Assembly (NCBI RefSeq): GCF_000308415.1
Contig: NZ_BAFS01000466.1
Coordinates: forward strand, 1-46,225
DNA length: 46,225 nt
Source: Nocardia asiatica NBRC 100129
GTDB taxonomy: Bacteria > Actinomycetota > Actinomycetes > Mycobacteriales > Mycobacteriaceae
Direction of reading: 5' to 3'
In this document: in pieces, positions 25,292-33,216 of the stretch
How positions within the stretch are numbered: the first letter of the stretch is position 1
Layout: each line of letters begins with the position of its first letter
The notes under the pieces: generated by a model
Database searches by the model: none
The model's input: only the letters and a program-made list of their open reading frames with translations
What the model was told of the DNA's origin: nothing
Made by a program: the position numbers and the translations under genes

Positions 25292-25614
25292 CGACGACCC
25301 CTCGTCACGACAGCGGAACAGTTGTATCGCCGAGACTTTCCGCACCGGCGCGATGAAACCTAAGGTGGCTCTCACCGACTGTCAACGCCGCCTCAGGGGC
25401 TTACGAAACCTCCCAATTCCGGGCGACATCAGTTGTGGAGTCTCGGTGGAGTCGCGGTGACGAGATCGGGGGCCGCCCTCCGGTTCACCGAGCCCGATGC
25501 GCGTCCGACTCGCCGCTCAGAACGGTCGGCGCGGAGGATCAGCAGCATACGAGTGACACGATTCCAAGTCCCCGGGACGATCGTGCGGGGTCGCTTGAAT
25601 ACCGACACCGGTTG
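25292..25614. other. Intergenic region upstream of the secreted hydrolase
   Basis: About 320 bp with no supported gene. It contains the promoter of the leftward secreted hydrolase; no clear operator or repeat was seen. Confidence 0.3.
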
Positions 25615-26312
25615 CGCGCCTCGAGGGAGTCGAGTCGTTCTCGGAACTGGTCGCCGTTCTCGACGAGCTACGTCGCGCGCATGACCTCGCGCGTATCTTG
25701 TGCACGCTCGATGACGTCGACCAGTGTCTCTACACCAGCATGCACGCCGCCGAGGACGACCGGATCCGGTTCGAGGACGACGGGGACGACGCGGATGATC
25801 GGTCGCGAGGCATCGCATCGACAACGCGCGCACCGCCCACATCGCCGTGGCAATCGAGGATCGCGCACACCACATTCCGTGGAATGCGCTGGGCGGAACG
25901 CGCATCGGGGGTGCGAGGGAGGTAGCGGCGCTGGTCGAAGTGAATCGATACCCGGACCGTGCACTCGATGACGTGGTGCTGGTCCAGCGCGTTCCGGTAG
26001 CCGAGGACGACCTCGCGATCGCGGGGATTCCGAACGGCTACTTCACCGGCGACTGGGACGTGTTCCAGAACCACGCGGTCGTGCGGCGGATGGCGACGCA
26101 CGGCTACCGCCACATCGGGATCGGTGCGGCACTGCTCGCCTTCGACCGTCCGACCGCACCGACCACGCACCAGGCGCGTGCCGTCGTCACCGATCTCGTT
26201 CACCTCTACGGAGCCGCGGATGCCACTGGATGGCCGGAACTCGCCACCCATCTCGGAGCAGCGTGTGCTCGTCATCGGCTACACGGAATGCTTCGCCGAT
26301 GCGCTCGGCTAG
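25615..26312 (+). pseudogene. Decayed gene of unrecognised family
   Basis: Protein-like sequence in three frames: VESFSELVAVLDELRRAHDL, then DDVDQCLYTSMHAAEDDRIR to about 25790; next IEDRAHHIPWNALGGTRIGG, NRYPDRALDDVVLVQRVPV, GYFTGDWDVFQNHAVVRRMA and TTHQARAVVTDLVHLYGAAD to about 26255; and finally QRVLVIGYTECFADALG to TAG at 26310. The second break is healed by removing one base near 26254-26258. No start codon is visible for the first part. Acidic, with no membrane segment. I do not recognise the family. Confidence 0.5.
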
Positions 26313-26367
26313 CCGCGAATCACTCGACCGGACTTCCCCATCCGAGCTCGGCGCGAGGGTGAACCGG

Positions 26368-27285
26368 TCAGGGCCGGAGCACGAAGCGGCCGCGTACCCC
26401 GCCCTTCGCCACCGCTCGATGGGCGTCGGCGACCTGGTCCAGCGGTAGGACCGCGTGCACTCGGGCGGGCAGTTCGCCGGACGCGGTGCGGCCGAGCAGC
26501 TCGGCCAGTCGCGGGCCGTCCGGGTGGACGGCTACGGCGTGCACGGTGATCCCGCGCTCGGCGGCGGGTCCGGCGTTCGGCCGGACGCCGACGAACGTCC
26601 CGCCGTCGCGGACCAGCGCGAGACCCCGCTCCTGGAGCGCGGCTCCGTCGGCGACCGCGTCCCAGCCCGGCTCGGGGTGCGTGGTGAAACCGGCGCCGAG
26701 ACCGCGGACGAACTGCTCGTCTTCGGCCCTGGCCAGACCGGTCACCTGCCAGCCGCGGCCGGGTGCGAGCGCGGCGACGTATCCGCCGACCGCGCCGGCT
26801 ACCCCGGTTACCAGCAATCGGTTGCCGTCACGGGGGGCGTCGCCGAGCAAGTCGAGGATCTGAGCCGCGGTCAGGCCATTGAGCGGCACCGTCGACGCCG
26901 GAATCAGATCCAGGCCGTCGGGCACGACGGCGAGATCGGCGGCCGCCACCACGAGTTGCTCGGCGTACGTGCCGAAATCACGGTCGAAGCCGGCAACCAG
27001 CCCGGCCACCCGGACGCCGACCTGCACGTCGACGCCGGGACCTGCGGCGACGACGGTGCCGGCGAAGTCCCAGCCCAAGCCCGTCCGCTCGGGCTGATCG
27101 ATCAAACCCATGCCGTGGAAGACGCCGTCGGCGACCGCGAGGTCGACGGGATTGACCGGCGCGGCGGCGATCTCGACTCGGACCTCGCCCGGTCCGGGCT
27201 CGGCGAGGGGAACCTCGACGATCTCGATCGAGCCGGGACCGCCCGGGGTGCGGACGACGGCGGCGCGGAAGGTGGACTGGCTCAT
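26368..27285 (-). CDS. Zinc-independent alcohol dehydrogenase/NADPH:quinone oxidoreductase (MDR superfamily)
   Basis: A 305-residue medium-chain reductase. The GroES-like domain covers about 1-120 (AAPVNPVDLAVADGVFHGMG, GWDFAGTVVAAGPGVDVQVG). The Rossmann motif LLVTGVAGAVGGYVAALAPG is the AxxGxxG nucleotide-binding loop. The catalytic-zinc Cys/His ligands are absent, as in quinone oxidoreductases. The C-terminus LDQVADAHRAVAKGGVRGRFV is typical. ATG 27285 starts MSQSTFRAAVV. Two dyads upstream (27324-27337 and 27361-27378) suggest control by a regulator not encoded next door. Confidence 0.9.
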   Translation of the reverse strand: MSQSTFRAAVVRTPGGPGSIEIVEVPLAEPGPGEVRVEIAAAPVNPVDLAVADGVFHGMGLIDQPERTGLGWDFAGTVVAAGPGVDVQVGVRVAGLVAGFDRDFGTYAEQLVVAAADLAVVPDGLDLIPASTVPLNGLTAAQILDLLGDAPRDGNRLLVTGVAGAVGGYVAALAPGRGWQVTGLARAEDEQFVRGLGAGFTTHPEPGWDAVADGAALQERGLALVRDGGTFVGVRPNAGPAAERGITVHAVAVHPDGPRLAELLGRTASGELPARVHAVLPLDQVADAHRAVAKGGVRGRFVLRP

Positions 27286-27323
27286 GGTTCGGTCTCCTCG
27301 TGGCTGGTGTTCGTTCGTTATCC

Positions 27324-27378
27324 CTGATCACTATCAGCGGGTAACTCTCCAGCGGGAAGTACGCACCTCGAAGTGCGT
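27324..27378. promoter_or_regulatory. Two inverted repeats upstream of the quinone oxidoreductase gene
   Basis: CTGAT-cact-ATCAG at 27324-27337 and ACGCAC-ctcgaa-GTGCGT at 27361-27378, both with perfect arms, lie 40-95 bp upstream of the ATG at 27285. They are candidate binding sites for a HxlR- or TetR-type repressor. Confidence 0.4.
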
Positions 27379-27853
27379 TGGTCACTGCCGGGGGAGCGGC
27401 GCTCCCGCGCGGACGGTGCACGCTGACGGCGAGGAGTGCGACAAGCCGGGTCGACCGACCGCAAGGTTGTCGTGGCGAGGCGAGAGGTTCCAGCACTGCG
27501 GCCCCGGTGCAGGGCCGGAGCCGCAGTGACTGTGAAACGTTCCCCGACCGTGAAGTCGAGGTTCGCCCGACGTTACTCTCGCTCCCCCGGAGTGAGGTTC
27601 AAGAAAGACCTGGTGTCGCGATTCGAAATCGCAACTCGGGGTTGCGTTGACGGCTGATTTCGACGTGATGGCGCTGGTCGGCGCTGCGCCGAGAGGCGTC
27701 GGTCCGCTTGATCTGTTCCGGTGCAGGGTGATTGAACGCGCGAGAAAAGTCGTGATCCTGATCTGTGCTCGGACGGTGCAATTGATCTTCGCTGGGGCCT
27801 GCCGCGGCCAACCGGTTGCATCCTGAGATCGGTCTGGGTAGGTTCCTAACTGA

Positions 27854-27866
27854 TTGCACATTGCAA
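27854..27866. promoter_or_regulatory. Dyad TTGCA-cat-TGCAA ahead of the DHFR-like gene
   Basis: Perfect 5-bp arms with a 3-bp centre, 15 bp upstream of ATG 27882; a flanking GGTTGCA at about 27814 is repeated in reverse as TGCAACC at 27862-27868. Candidate repressor site overlapping the ribosome-binding region. Confidence 0.4.
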
Positions 27867-27881
27867 CCAGAAAGGGTTCCG

Positions 27882-28526
27882 ATGCCACAGTTGGTCCGCG
27901 TCCAGAACTTCACTGTGTCCAGCGATGGATACGGCTCCGGGGAGGAGCAAAGCCTCGACCGCCCGTTCGGCCACGCCGATCCGAGTGCGCTGTTCTTCTG
28001 GGCGGGGGCCACCGCGCACTGGCCCAACCGGACCGAACCCGGGGGCACCTACGGCCTCGACGACTACTGCACTCGCGACTTCACCAACAACATCGGCGCC
28101 GAGATCATGGGCCGGAACAAATTCGGCCCGCAGCGTGGACCGTGGGAGAACTACGACTGGCAGGGATGGTGGGGAGACGAACCGCCGTTCCATACCCCGG
28201 TGTTCGTCCTCACCCATTACGAGCGGCCCTCGATCACGGTGGGAGACACCACGTTCCACTTCGTCAACGCGTCCGCGAAGGACGCGCTGGCGCAGGCGTT
28301 CGAGGCCGCCGAGGGCAAGGACGTGCGGATCGGCGGCGGTGTCGCCACGGTCCGGGAGTTCCTCGCCGCCGATCTGATCGACACGCTGCACATCGCCGTC
28401 GCGCCGGCCGAGATCGGTCGCGGGGAAAGGTTGTGGACGAGTCCCGACGAACTCGTGGACCGTTTCCATCTCGAGCGGATTCCGAGCCCGAGCGGGGTGG
28501 TGCACCACTTCTTCTGGCGGAAGTGA
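27882..28526 (+). CDS. Dihydrofolate reductase-like protein (RibD C-terminal family)
   Basis: A 214-residue NADPH-binding reductase of the RibD C-terminal/DHFR-like family. It has the N-terminal strand NFTVSSDGYGSGEEQSLDRP, MGRNKFGP, VFVLTHYERPSI, the cofactor loop KDVRIGGGVATVREFLAADL and IDTLHIAVAPAEIGRGERLW. In vivo substrates of these small paralogues are unknown. ATG 27882 (MPQLVRVQN) follows AGAAAGGG. A dyad lies directly upstream. Confidence 0.9.
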   Translation: MPQLVRVQNFTVSSDGYGSGEEQSLDRPFGHADPSALFFWAGATAHWPNRTEPGGTYGLDDYCTRDFTNNIGAEIMGRNKFGPQRGPWENYDWQGWWGDEPPFHTPVFVLTHYERPSITVGDTTFHFVNASAKDALAQAFEAAEGKDVRIGGGVATVREFLAADLIDTLHIAVAPAEIGRGERLWTSPDELVDRFHLERIPSPSGVVHHFFWRK

Positions 28527-28648
28527 ACTTTCCGAATCCACTGTCGGGCAGACGCATCGAGAACGCTCGGATCGCCGGTGCTCGTGCGGTGTCGTGGATG
28601 TCGGGCGACCGCGTCGCCCCGATCTCGGCGGCATTGCTCGGCTAGTAT

Positions 28649-28663
28649 GAGAATCGCATTCTC
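28649..28663. promoter_or_regulatory. Operator-like dyad GAGAAT-cgc-ATTCTC upstream of the thioesterase
   Basis: Perfect 6-bp arms around CGC, overlapping a possible -10 (TAGTAT) and ending just before the GGAGG ribosome-binding site of the gene at 28676. The layout fits a TetR-type repressor site. Confidence 0.55.
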
Positions 28664-28675
28664 GGAGGTGGTTCG

Positions 28676-29467
28676 GTGATCGGCTTCTTCCACCGTCACA
28701 GGGACGGCGTGGTCGCCGAACCGATCGCACGAAGCGTGTGGAACAGCGATCATCTGGGCGGCCCGCCGGTGTCCGGCCTGCTGGCGCGGGAACTGGATAC
28801 CTGCTGTCCGGACGGATTCGTGCCCGCCCGGTTGACCGTGGATCTGTTCCGGCCGGTACTCGACCGGCCGATCACGATCCGCAGCGAGACGGTGCGCCGG
28901 GGCAGGCGGATCACGGTGGCCGATGCGGCGATCGTGCAGAACGATCAGGTGCGCGCCCGGGCCACCGCGCTGTTCCTGAGCCCCGGCGCCGTACCGCCGG
29001 GACAGTTGTGGAGCGCGGGAGACGAGCTACCGGCGCCGCCGGAGGGAGCCGTGCAGGTCGGTGACATGCCACTGTTCCGCAGCGGCTCCGGCGGCTGGAA
29101 TCGCGATGGCGCCGACCATCAGAACGACGACCGCAAGATCTGCTGGGTGGCGGTCGTACTGTCGCTGGTGGCCGGAGAGCCGTTGACCCCGCTCCAGCAC
29201 GCCGCCATGGTCGCCGACTTCACCAACCAGGTGTGCCACTGGGGTTCGCGCGGCGTCGGCTACATCAACGCCGACGTGACGATGACCCTGTCGCGCCCGC
29301 CCGTCGACTGCGAACTCGGCCTGCGCGCCGCGGACGCGGTGCCTGCCGAGGGCATATCGATCGGCACCGCGACCCTCTACGACCGCGTCGGAGCATTGGG
29401 CACCTGCGTCGTCACCGCGCTGTCCAACGGCGATCATCCGGTCGATCTGACAGTCACCACACGTTGA
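28676..29467 (+). CDS. Acyl-CoA thioesterase, double-hotdog (TesB-like) family
   Basis: A 263-residue protein with two hotdog folds. The N-terminal fold contains ARSVWNSDHLGGPPVSGLLA and LTVDLFRPVLDRPITIRSET. The C-terminal one has the family segment QHAAMVADFTNQVCHWGSRG followed by GYINADVTMTLSRPPVD. It probably hydrolyses acyl-CoA esters in fatty-acid or steroid catabolism; chain preference is unknown. GTG 28676 is supported by GGAGG 8 nt upstream. The dyad at 28649 is the likely control site. Confidence 0.88.
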   Translation: MIGFFHRHRDGVVAEPIARSVWNSDHLGGPPVSGLLARELDTCCPDGFVPARLTVDLFRPVLDRPITIRSETVRRGRRITVADAAIVQNDQVRARATALFLSPGAVPPGQLWSAGDELPAPPEGAVQVGDMPLFRSGSGGWNRDGADHQNDDRKICWVAVVLSLVAGEPLTPLQHAAMVADFTNQVCHWGSRGVGYINADVTMTLSRPPVDCELGLRAADAVPAEGISIGTATLYDRVGALGTCVVTALSNGDHPVDLTVTTR

Positions 29468-29628
29468 CCGAACCAGATCTGCGGCCGAGGTGTGCTTCTG
29501 ATTCCAGCTATCTCCGGCCTGGTGGGCCGGCGACGGCTCGGTACCAACAGCTTGTCGTGAACCCTCGCCGGTAGAACAGTGCGGAAACCGCGCGGCGCAG
29601 CCCTGGCGTTCGGTCCGGCTGCCGGTGT

Positions 29629-30750
29629 TCAACTGATTGCCGCCCATTGATGGGCACTGCCTCGATGGACTGCGGCGTAGACGCGGTCGCGCAGCAGGTT
29701 GGCCTCGTGGTCGGTGAGGGTTCGATCCAGGTGTCGCAGGACCACCGCGAGCAGCACGTTCTCTTGGTCGGGGCGGGCTCCGAGCCGCTGGAGGGCTTGC
29801 GTGGGGAGTTGCGAGCACGGTGTCCGGGTCAGGATCTCGACCGTTTCCACGCAGTCGGCCTCCTTCCCGAGGGCTTCGCGTACCCGGTCGCCGAGATCTT
29901 CGGCCCGGTCGTCGTGGTCGACGGCCACCGATAGGTCGCGGCGGATGGCGGGCATGGCCGACACGGGCCGGTAGGGGGTGAGATCGGTGAGCTGGGCAGC
30001 CGCGGGAGGGTTGTCGGAGCGCAGCACGCGGATGTCGGTGATGCCCTTGATCAGCATCAGCATTCGATCCAACCCCATGCCGAGCGCGAGTCCGCTGTAC
30101 GAGCGGTCCATCCCTGCCTGCCCCAGGACGCGGGGATCGGTCAGGCCGCACTCGGCCACCTCGATCCACTCGCCGTCGCGGGCGACGTCCACCTGACGGC
30201 CGAGCACCGTGTAGGAGTGCACGCGGTCCTCGTACCGGTGCCGTGCGCCGGGCAGTAGCGCGTCGACGAGGACGGTGATCATGTCGTCCAGGTCGGCGAT
30301 GCCCATAGGGGCCCGGCGGCGACTGACGCGCCATAGGTCGAGCTGGTGGGGCGTGCCGGTGTGCAGACGATCGATGCTGTCGCGGCGGTACACGATTCCG
30401 GGACAGACCAGCAGAACGTCGTCGACCGGGGCGGCGGCCAGTGCCCGCAGCGCACCGGGAATCAACGCGGTCGAGTGGCTGCGCAGCATGCGCTCGTCGT
30501 CGACATAGCGGGTATAGCGAGCGTCACGGGTGACATCGTCGCCGCGATAGCCGAGGTTGTCGTAGTTGTCCGCGACGGTGACGATGCGTTCACCGCGCCA
30601 CCAGCGGACCTCACATCCCCAGCGCCGCGCCAACGCCTCGACGGCGCGGTCGATGACGAGTTGGACAGCGTGTGGACCGGCCGTGGGATCGGTGAGATCG
30701 CGGATGGACAGATCCCGGGCGAGTTGGTCGACGGAAAGATGAGCAGGCAA
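29629..30750 (-). CDS. Stand-alone phenylalanyl-tRNA synthetase-like protein (PheS core plus FDX-ACB domain)
   Basis: A class II aminoacyl-tRNA synthetase-like protein of 373 residues. It joins a PheRS-alpha catalytic core to a C-terminal ferredoxin-fold anticodon-binding domain, which in bacteria normally sits on PheT; this order resembles monomeric mitochondrial PheRS. Motif 2 region: CPGIVYRRDSIDRLHTGTP. Motif 3 region: SGLALGMGLDRMLMLIKG. FDX-ACB: MPAIRRDLSVAVDHDDRAED and RTLTDHEANLLRDRVYAAVH. The coiled-coil N-terminus of PheS is missing. TTG 30750 is the start, with AGGAG 6 nt upstream. No pheT neighbour. It could be a spare or inhibitor-resistant PheRS, or an amino-acid-activating enzyme of another pathway. 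Confidence 0.87.
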   Translation of the reverse strand: MPAHLSVDQLARDLSIRDLTDPTAGPHAVQLVIDRAVEALARRWGCEVRWWRGERIVTVADNYDNLGYRGDDVTRDARYTRYVDDERMLRSHSTALIPGALRALAAAPVDDVLLVCPGIVYRRDSIDRLHTGTPHQLDLWRVSRRRAPMGIADLDDMITVLVDALLPGARHRYEDRVHSYTVLGRQVDVARDGEWIEVAECGLTDPRVLGQAGMDRSYSGLALGMGLDRMLMLIKGITDIRVLRSDNPPAAAQLTDLTPYRPVSAMPAIRRDLSVAVDHDDRAEDLGDRVREALGKEADCVETVEILTRTPCSQLPTQALQRLGARPDQENVLLAVVLRHLDRTLTDHEANLLRDRVYAAVHRGSAHQWAAIS

Positions 30751-31064
30751 GACAGGCTCCTAGCCGAGAACAGCGGGGGTGACGGAAACCCCCGAGCCCT
30801 CTGGGATACCGCTGTCCGGAATCAGCCGACTCAGCCCAGTGAACGTGGCGAAACTCGACCCCGGCAGCACCCTTGAAGGGCTCGGGGGCCGATAAATCGA
30901 TGCGTACGCAGTACGACGGCCACACTACAGACGATAGCAAGCACCTCGAACGTGATCCACGACTTCGACTGCGCCGAATCCGGCACGCAACCCCAGTGAG
31001 CGAACAGCTGGTCTCTCGAATGAATTCGACTGCGACAGGCGAAACCTCGCGCTAGCATCGCGAA
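30751..31064. other. Intergenic region with a leader hairpin ahead of the PheRS-like gene
   Basis: 314 bp between divergent genes. A 7-bp GC-rich hairpin (CGGGGGT 30774-30780 / ACCCCCG 30788-30794) lies in the predicted 5' leader of the PheRS-like mRNA, about 25-45 nt before the start. A T-box-like string on the minus strand was examined and rejected. No ORF is supported. Confidence 0.4.
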
Positions 31065-31355
31065 ATGCGAACGAAATCCGGCGTCTTGTCGGTGGCGGCC
31101 CTTGCCTGCGTCGCTGCCGCTGCTGCCGGGTGCGAGTCCGCCCCGCCCGACGACGAGATGTACTTCAAGACTTTCACCGACGGTCACGGCCGGGCCTGTA
31201 CCGTCGTCTACACCGTGCAAGCCCGCCACGGCGGCAGCAACGACGCCGAAGCCCGCGACATCGACGTGACGCAGGTCGACTGCGAGTACCCGCCGGCCGG
31301 TCGGCAGGCCGGATCCGACAAGACATCGAAATTGGATGCCGAACCGGGCAAATGA
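31065..31355 (+). CDS. Small putative lipoprotein
   Basis: A 96-residue exported protein. The signal sequence is MRTKSGVLSVAALACVAAAA, with a lipobox AAGC and lipidated Cys23. The mature part begins ESAPPDDEMYFKTFTDGHGR and has two further Cys (ACTVVY and VDCEYPP) that could form a disulfide. No known domain. It is divergent from the PheRS-like gene. The ATG at 31065 lacks a strong ribosome-binding site. Confidence 0.75.
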   Translation: MRTKSGVLSVAALACVAAAAAGCESAPPDDEMYFKTFTDGHGRACTVVYTVQARHGGSNDAEARDIDVTQVDCEYPPAGRQAGSDKTSKLDAEPGK

Positions 31356-31433
31356 TCGGCATGGGGCTGGAGCCGCTGTCACCAGCCGCTATCCCGCGCC
31401 GGAGCGGCCTGATCAGCCGACAGGTCCGCAGCT

Positions 31434-31640
31434 TTACCCGGTAGTCGCGCGTCCGCGCGCTGGGAAGGTGCTCGAGGAGCTTCCCGACGGCACCGCGGCT
31501 GTGCGCACCTGCGGCTCCGGTGCGCCGTCGACCCTCGCGGCGATCGAGGTGCGGAGGTAGTCGAGAAATCCGCGCAGGATCTCGGTCTCGCTGCTTCCGG
31601 TCTGGGGCGGCGGGGTGTCGCGGCGGGTGGTTGCGGGCAC
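31434..31640 (-). pseudogene. N-terminal relic of a DinB/DUF664 mycothiol-dependent transferase
   Basis: GTG 31640, with AAGGAG 6 nt upstream, opens PATTRRDTPPPQTGSSETEI then LRGFLDYLRTSIAARVDGAP and PQVRTAAVPSG, matching the first about 52 residues of DinB-family (DUF664) proteins. It then runs into low-complexity sequence and a stop at 31434. Family members are about 160-180 residues, so two thirds are gone. Confidence 0.65.
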
Positions 31641-32141
31641 GGTGGTCTCCTTCTCGATCGGGACGGGGCCTGCCGCCGGGTCAGGCGGTGCGGCGAATGA
31701 GCAGGACGGGGTCGATGACCTCGGCGGTTCGGTCCGTAGGCGCCCAGTCTCGCCGGGCGCGCCGCGATCTGGCACGCGATCTTGCCGTTCTGGCAAGGTG
31801 GCCTCGTGGACCGCGAAACTTCCTCGGTCATCGCACGACGGCAGGCTGTGATCTCGACCTGAAGCTCATCGCCTCGGTCCGCGAGTTCGGGGTCGCGTGG
31901 ACAGTATCCGCACCGGTTGGTCGTTGAGATCGCCCCAAGGAGAGGGGTACGCGTAGACCACTCGGCTCCGATATCCGGCAACGCCGCAAGCCATCACACC
32001 GGGGCTTGGATGGGAGCGTCCGGCGAGGTGTGCGGCGGCTCAGTTCCTGAGGCGGGCATCAACGCTGTTGCGTCGCAGTAAATCTCGTGCGGCGCGGGCG
32101 GTGGTGAACTACGGTGTGGAGCGAACAAAAAGGGCGGGGAT
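31641..32141. other. Intergenic stretch without recognisable genes
   Basis: About 500 bp. Long open frames on both strands are Arg/Pro-rich and not protein-like. Nothing else was seen apart from the ribosome-binding sequence of the DUF4328 relic at its right end. Confidence 0.35.
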
Positions 32142-32585
32142 ATGCAACTGTAATCCGGGCGTTTTCGAGCCGTCCAAGGGCTCGGCTGGGTTTTCGTTGT
32201 CGTGGCCGCGCTGGTGATCCTCATGCAGTGGATGGCTGTCGTCCTGCGGTGGATCGGTTACCGGACGGTGGTGGCGCGGGTCGACGGCGCGATCGGCCAG
32301 GCCGAATATCAGTCGGCGCGCGACACCTGGGCCCCGATCGAGGCGGCGCTGTGGCTGTTCTCCTTCCCGGCGATGCTGGTGGCCTGGGCGCTCCTGATCG
32401 CCTGGCTGTGGCGGGCCCGCGCGAACGCCGACGCGTTCTCCGCGCGGACCCACCGGCTGGCCCGGCCGTGGGCGATCTGGTCCTGGGTGGTGCCTGTCGT
32501 ATCGCTGTGGTTCCCGGCGATGTTCCTCGGTGACGTGGACCGGTCTTCGGCGGTGCGGAGCCGGAACCGAGCCTTGATTGCCTGA
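32142..32585 (+). pseudogene. DUF4328 membrane protein relic with a stop at codon 4
   Basis: ATG 32142 is well placed after AAAGGGCGGGG, but codon 4 is TAA (32151-32153). In the same frame the sequence then reads FRAVQGLGWVFVVVAALVIL, AEYQSARDTWAPIEAALWLF, RANADAFSARTHRLARPWAI and VVPVVSLWFPAMFLGDVDRS, the pattern of DUF4328 multi-pass proteins. It ends at 32585, short of the usual C-terminus. Either a nonsense mutation or an indel inactivated it. Confidence 0.65.
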
Positions 32586-32710
32586 CGGCCACGGTGTTTC
32601 GGATCGGCCGGGCGCAGTCCGCCTGGGCGCCGCGCTGACCTGATCGCCGGTTCGAGGCCCCGGCACCACCTTTGGCCCCTGAGGGACGACCGGTACCGGC
32701 GGGCGTTGTT

Positions 32711-33145
32711 TCAGACGGTGAGGCAGGAACTGCCGGTGTCGACACCGTTGGCGTTGACGTCGACGGGGATGTATTCGGTGCTGGTGTACTGGCCGGGTTT
32801 GAACTGCTGGGCGATCAGGTTCTGCCGGCCACGGTATTTGGGGGTCCAAGTGATGGTCGCCGTACCGGATTCGGGGTGATAAACGGTGGCTCCGGGGAGA
32901 CGCTCGCCGTTGCCGGGGACCGAGCCGCCCGCGATGAGGAAGGTGACCTCGCCTTCTTCGGGAGCGGGGGTGTCGACGGTGGCGGTCACAGTGTAAGAGC
33001 AGCCGACCGCAAGTCCTTCAGGGCCGACGGTGACGCTCACTCCGGTGATCGCGGCGGCAGCTTCGGGAGCCGCCAGAACACAGGTCAGTGCGGTTGTGGC
33101 GAGAACCGAGGCGGAAAGGCTCAGTCGTCGAGTGCGAGTGCGCAT
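32711..33145 (-). CDS. Secreted immunoglobulin-like protein
   Basis: A 144-residue exported protein with signal peptide RTRTRRLSLSASVLATTALT and a cleavage site near PEAAAAITG. The mature domain of about 105 residues is all-beta in pattern (GVSVTVGPEGLAVGCSYTVT, GEVTFLIAGGSVPGNGERLP, GTATITWTPKYRGRQNLIAQ) and has two Cys suited to a disulfide. It resembles actinobacterial Ig-like secreted proteins of unknown role. ATG 33145 has GAAAGAG about 10 nt upstream. The longer upstream frame is rejected. Confidence 0.8.
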   Translation of the reverse strand: MRTRTRRLSLSASVLATTALTCVLAAPEAAAAITGVSVTVGPEGLAVGCSYTVTATVDTPAPEEGEVTFLIAGGSVPGNGERLPGATVYHPESGTATITWTPKYRGRQNLIAQQFKPGQYTSTEYIPVDVNANGVDTGSSCLTV

Positions 33146-33216
33146 ATTCGGTGACTCTTTCGCTAGGTGGACCAACGTATGCAGTATGTCTGTGCCGACT
33201 GTGTGAAAGGCCGGGA

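Larger units (their letters stand above)
27286..27881. other. Intergenic region with several small dyads
   Basis: 596 bp between divergent genes with no supportable ORF. It holds the paired dyads near the oxidoreductase promoter, a palindrome GCGATT-cga-AATCGC at 27618-27632, and a dyad just upstream of the DHFR-like gene. Confidence 0.4.

Noticed and set aside
30840..30880. T-box-like string (AGGGTGCTGCCGGG on the minus strand) upstream of the PheRS-like gene
   Set aside because: The antiterminator bulge must contain TGGN to pair with the tRNA end; here it is TGCT, and no specifier loop or alternative terminator is visible.
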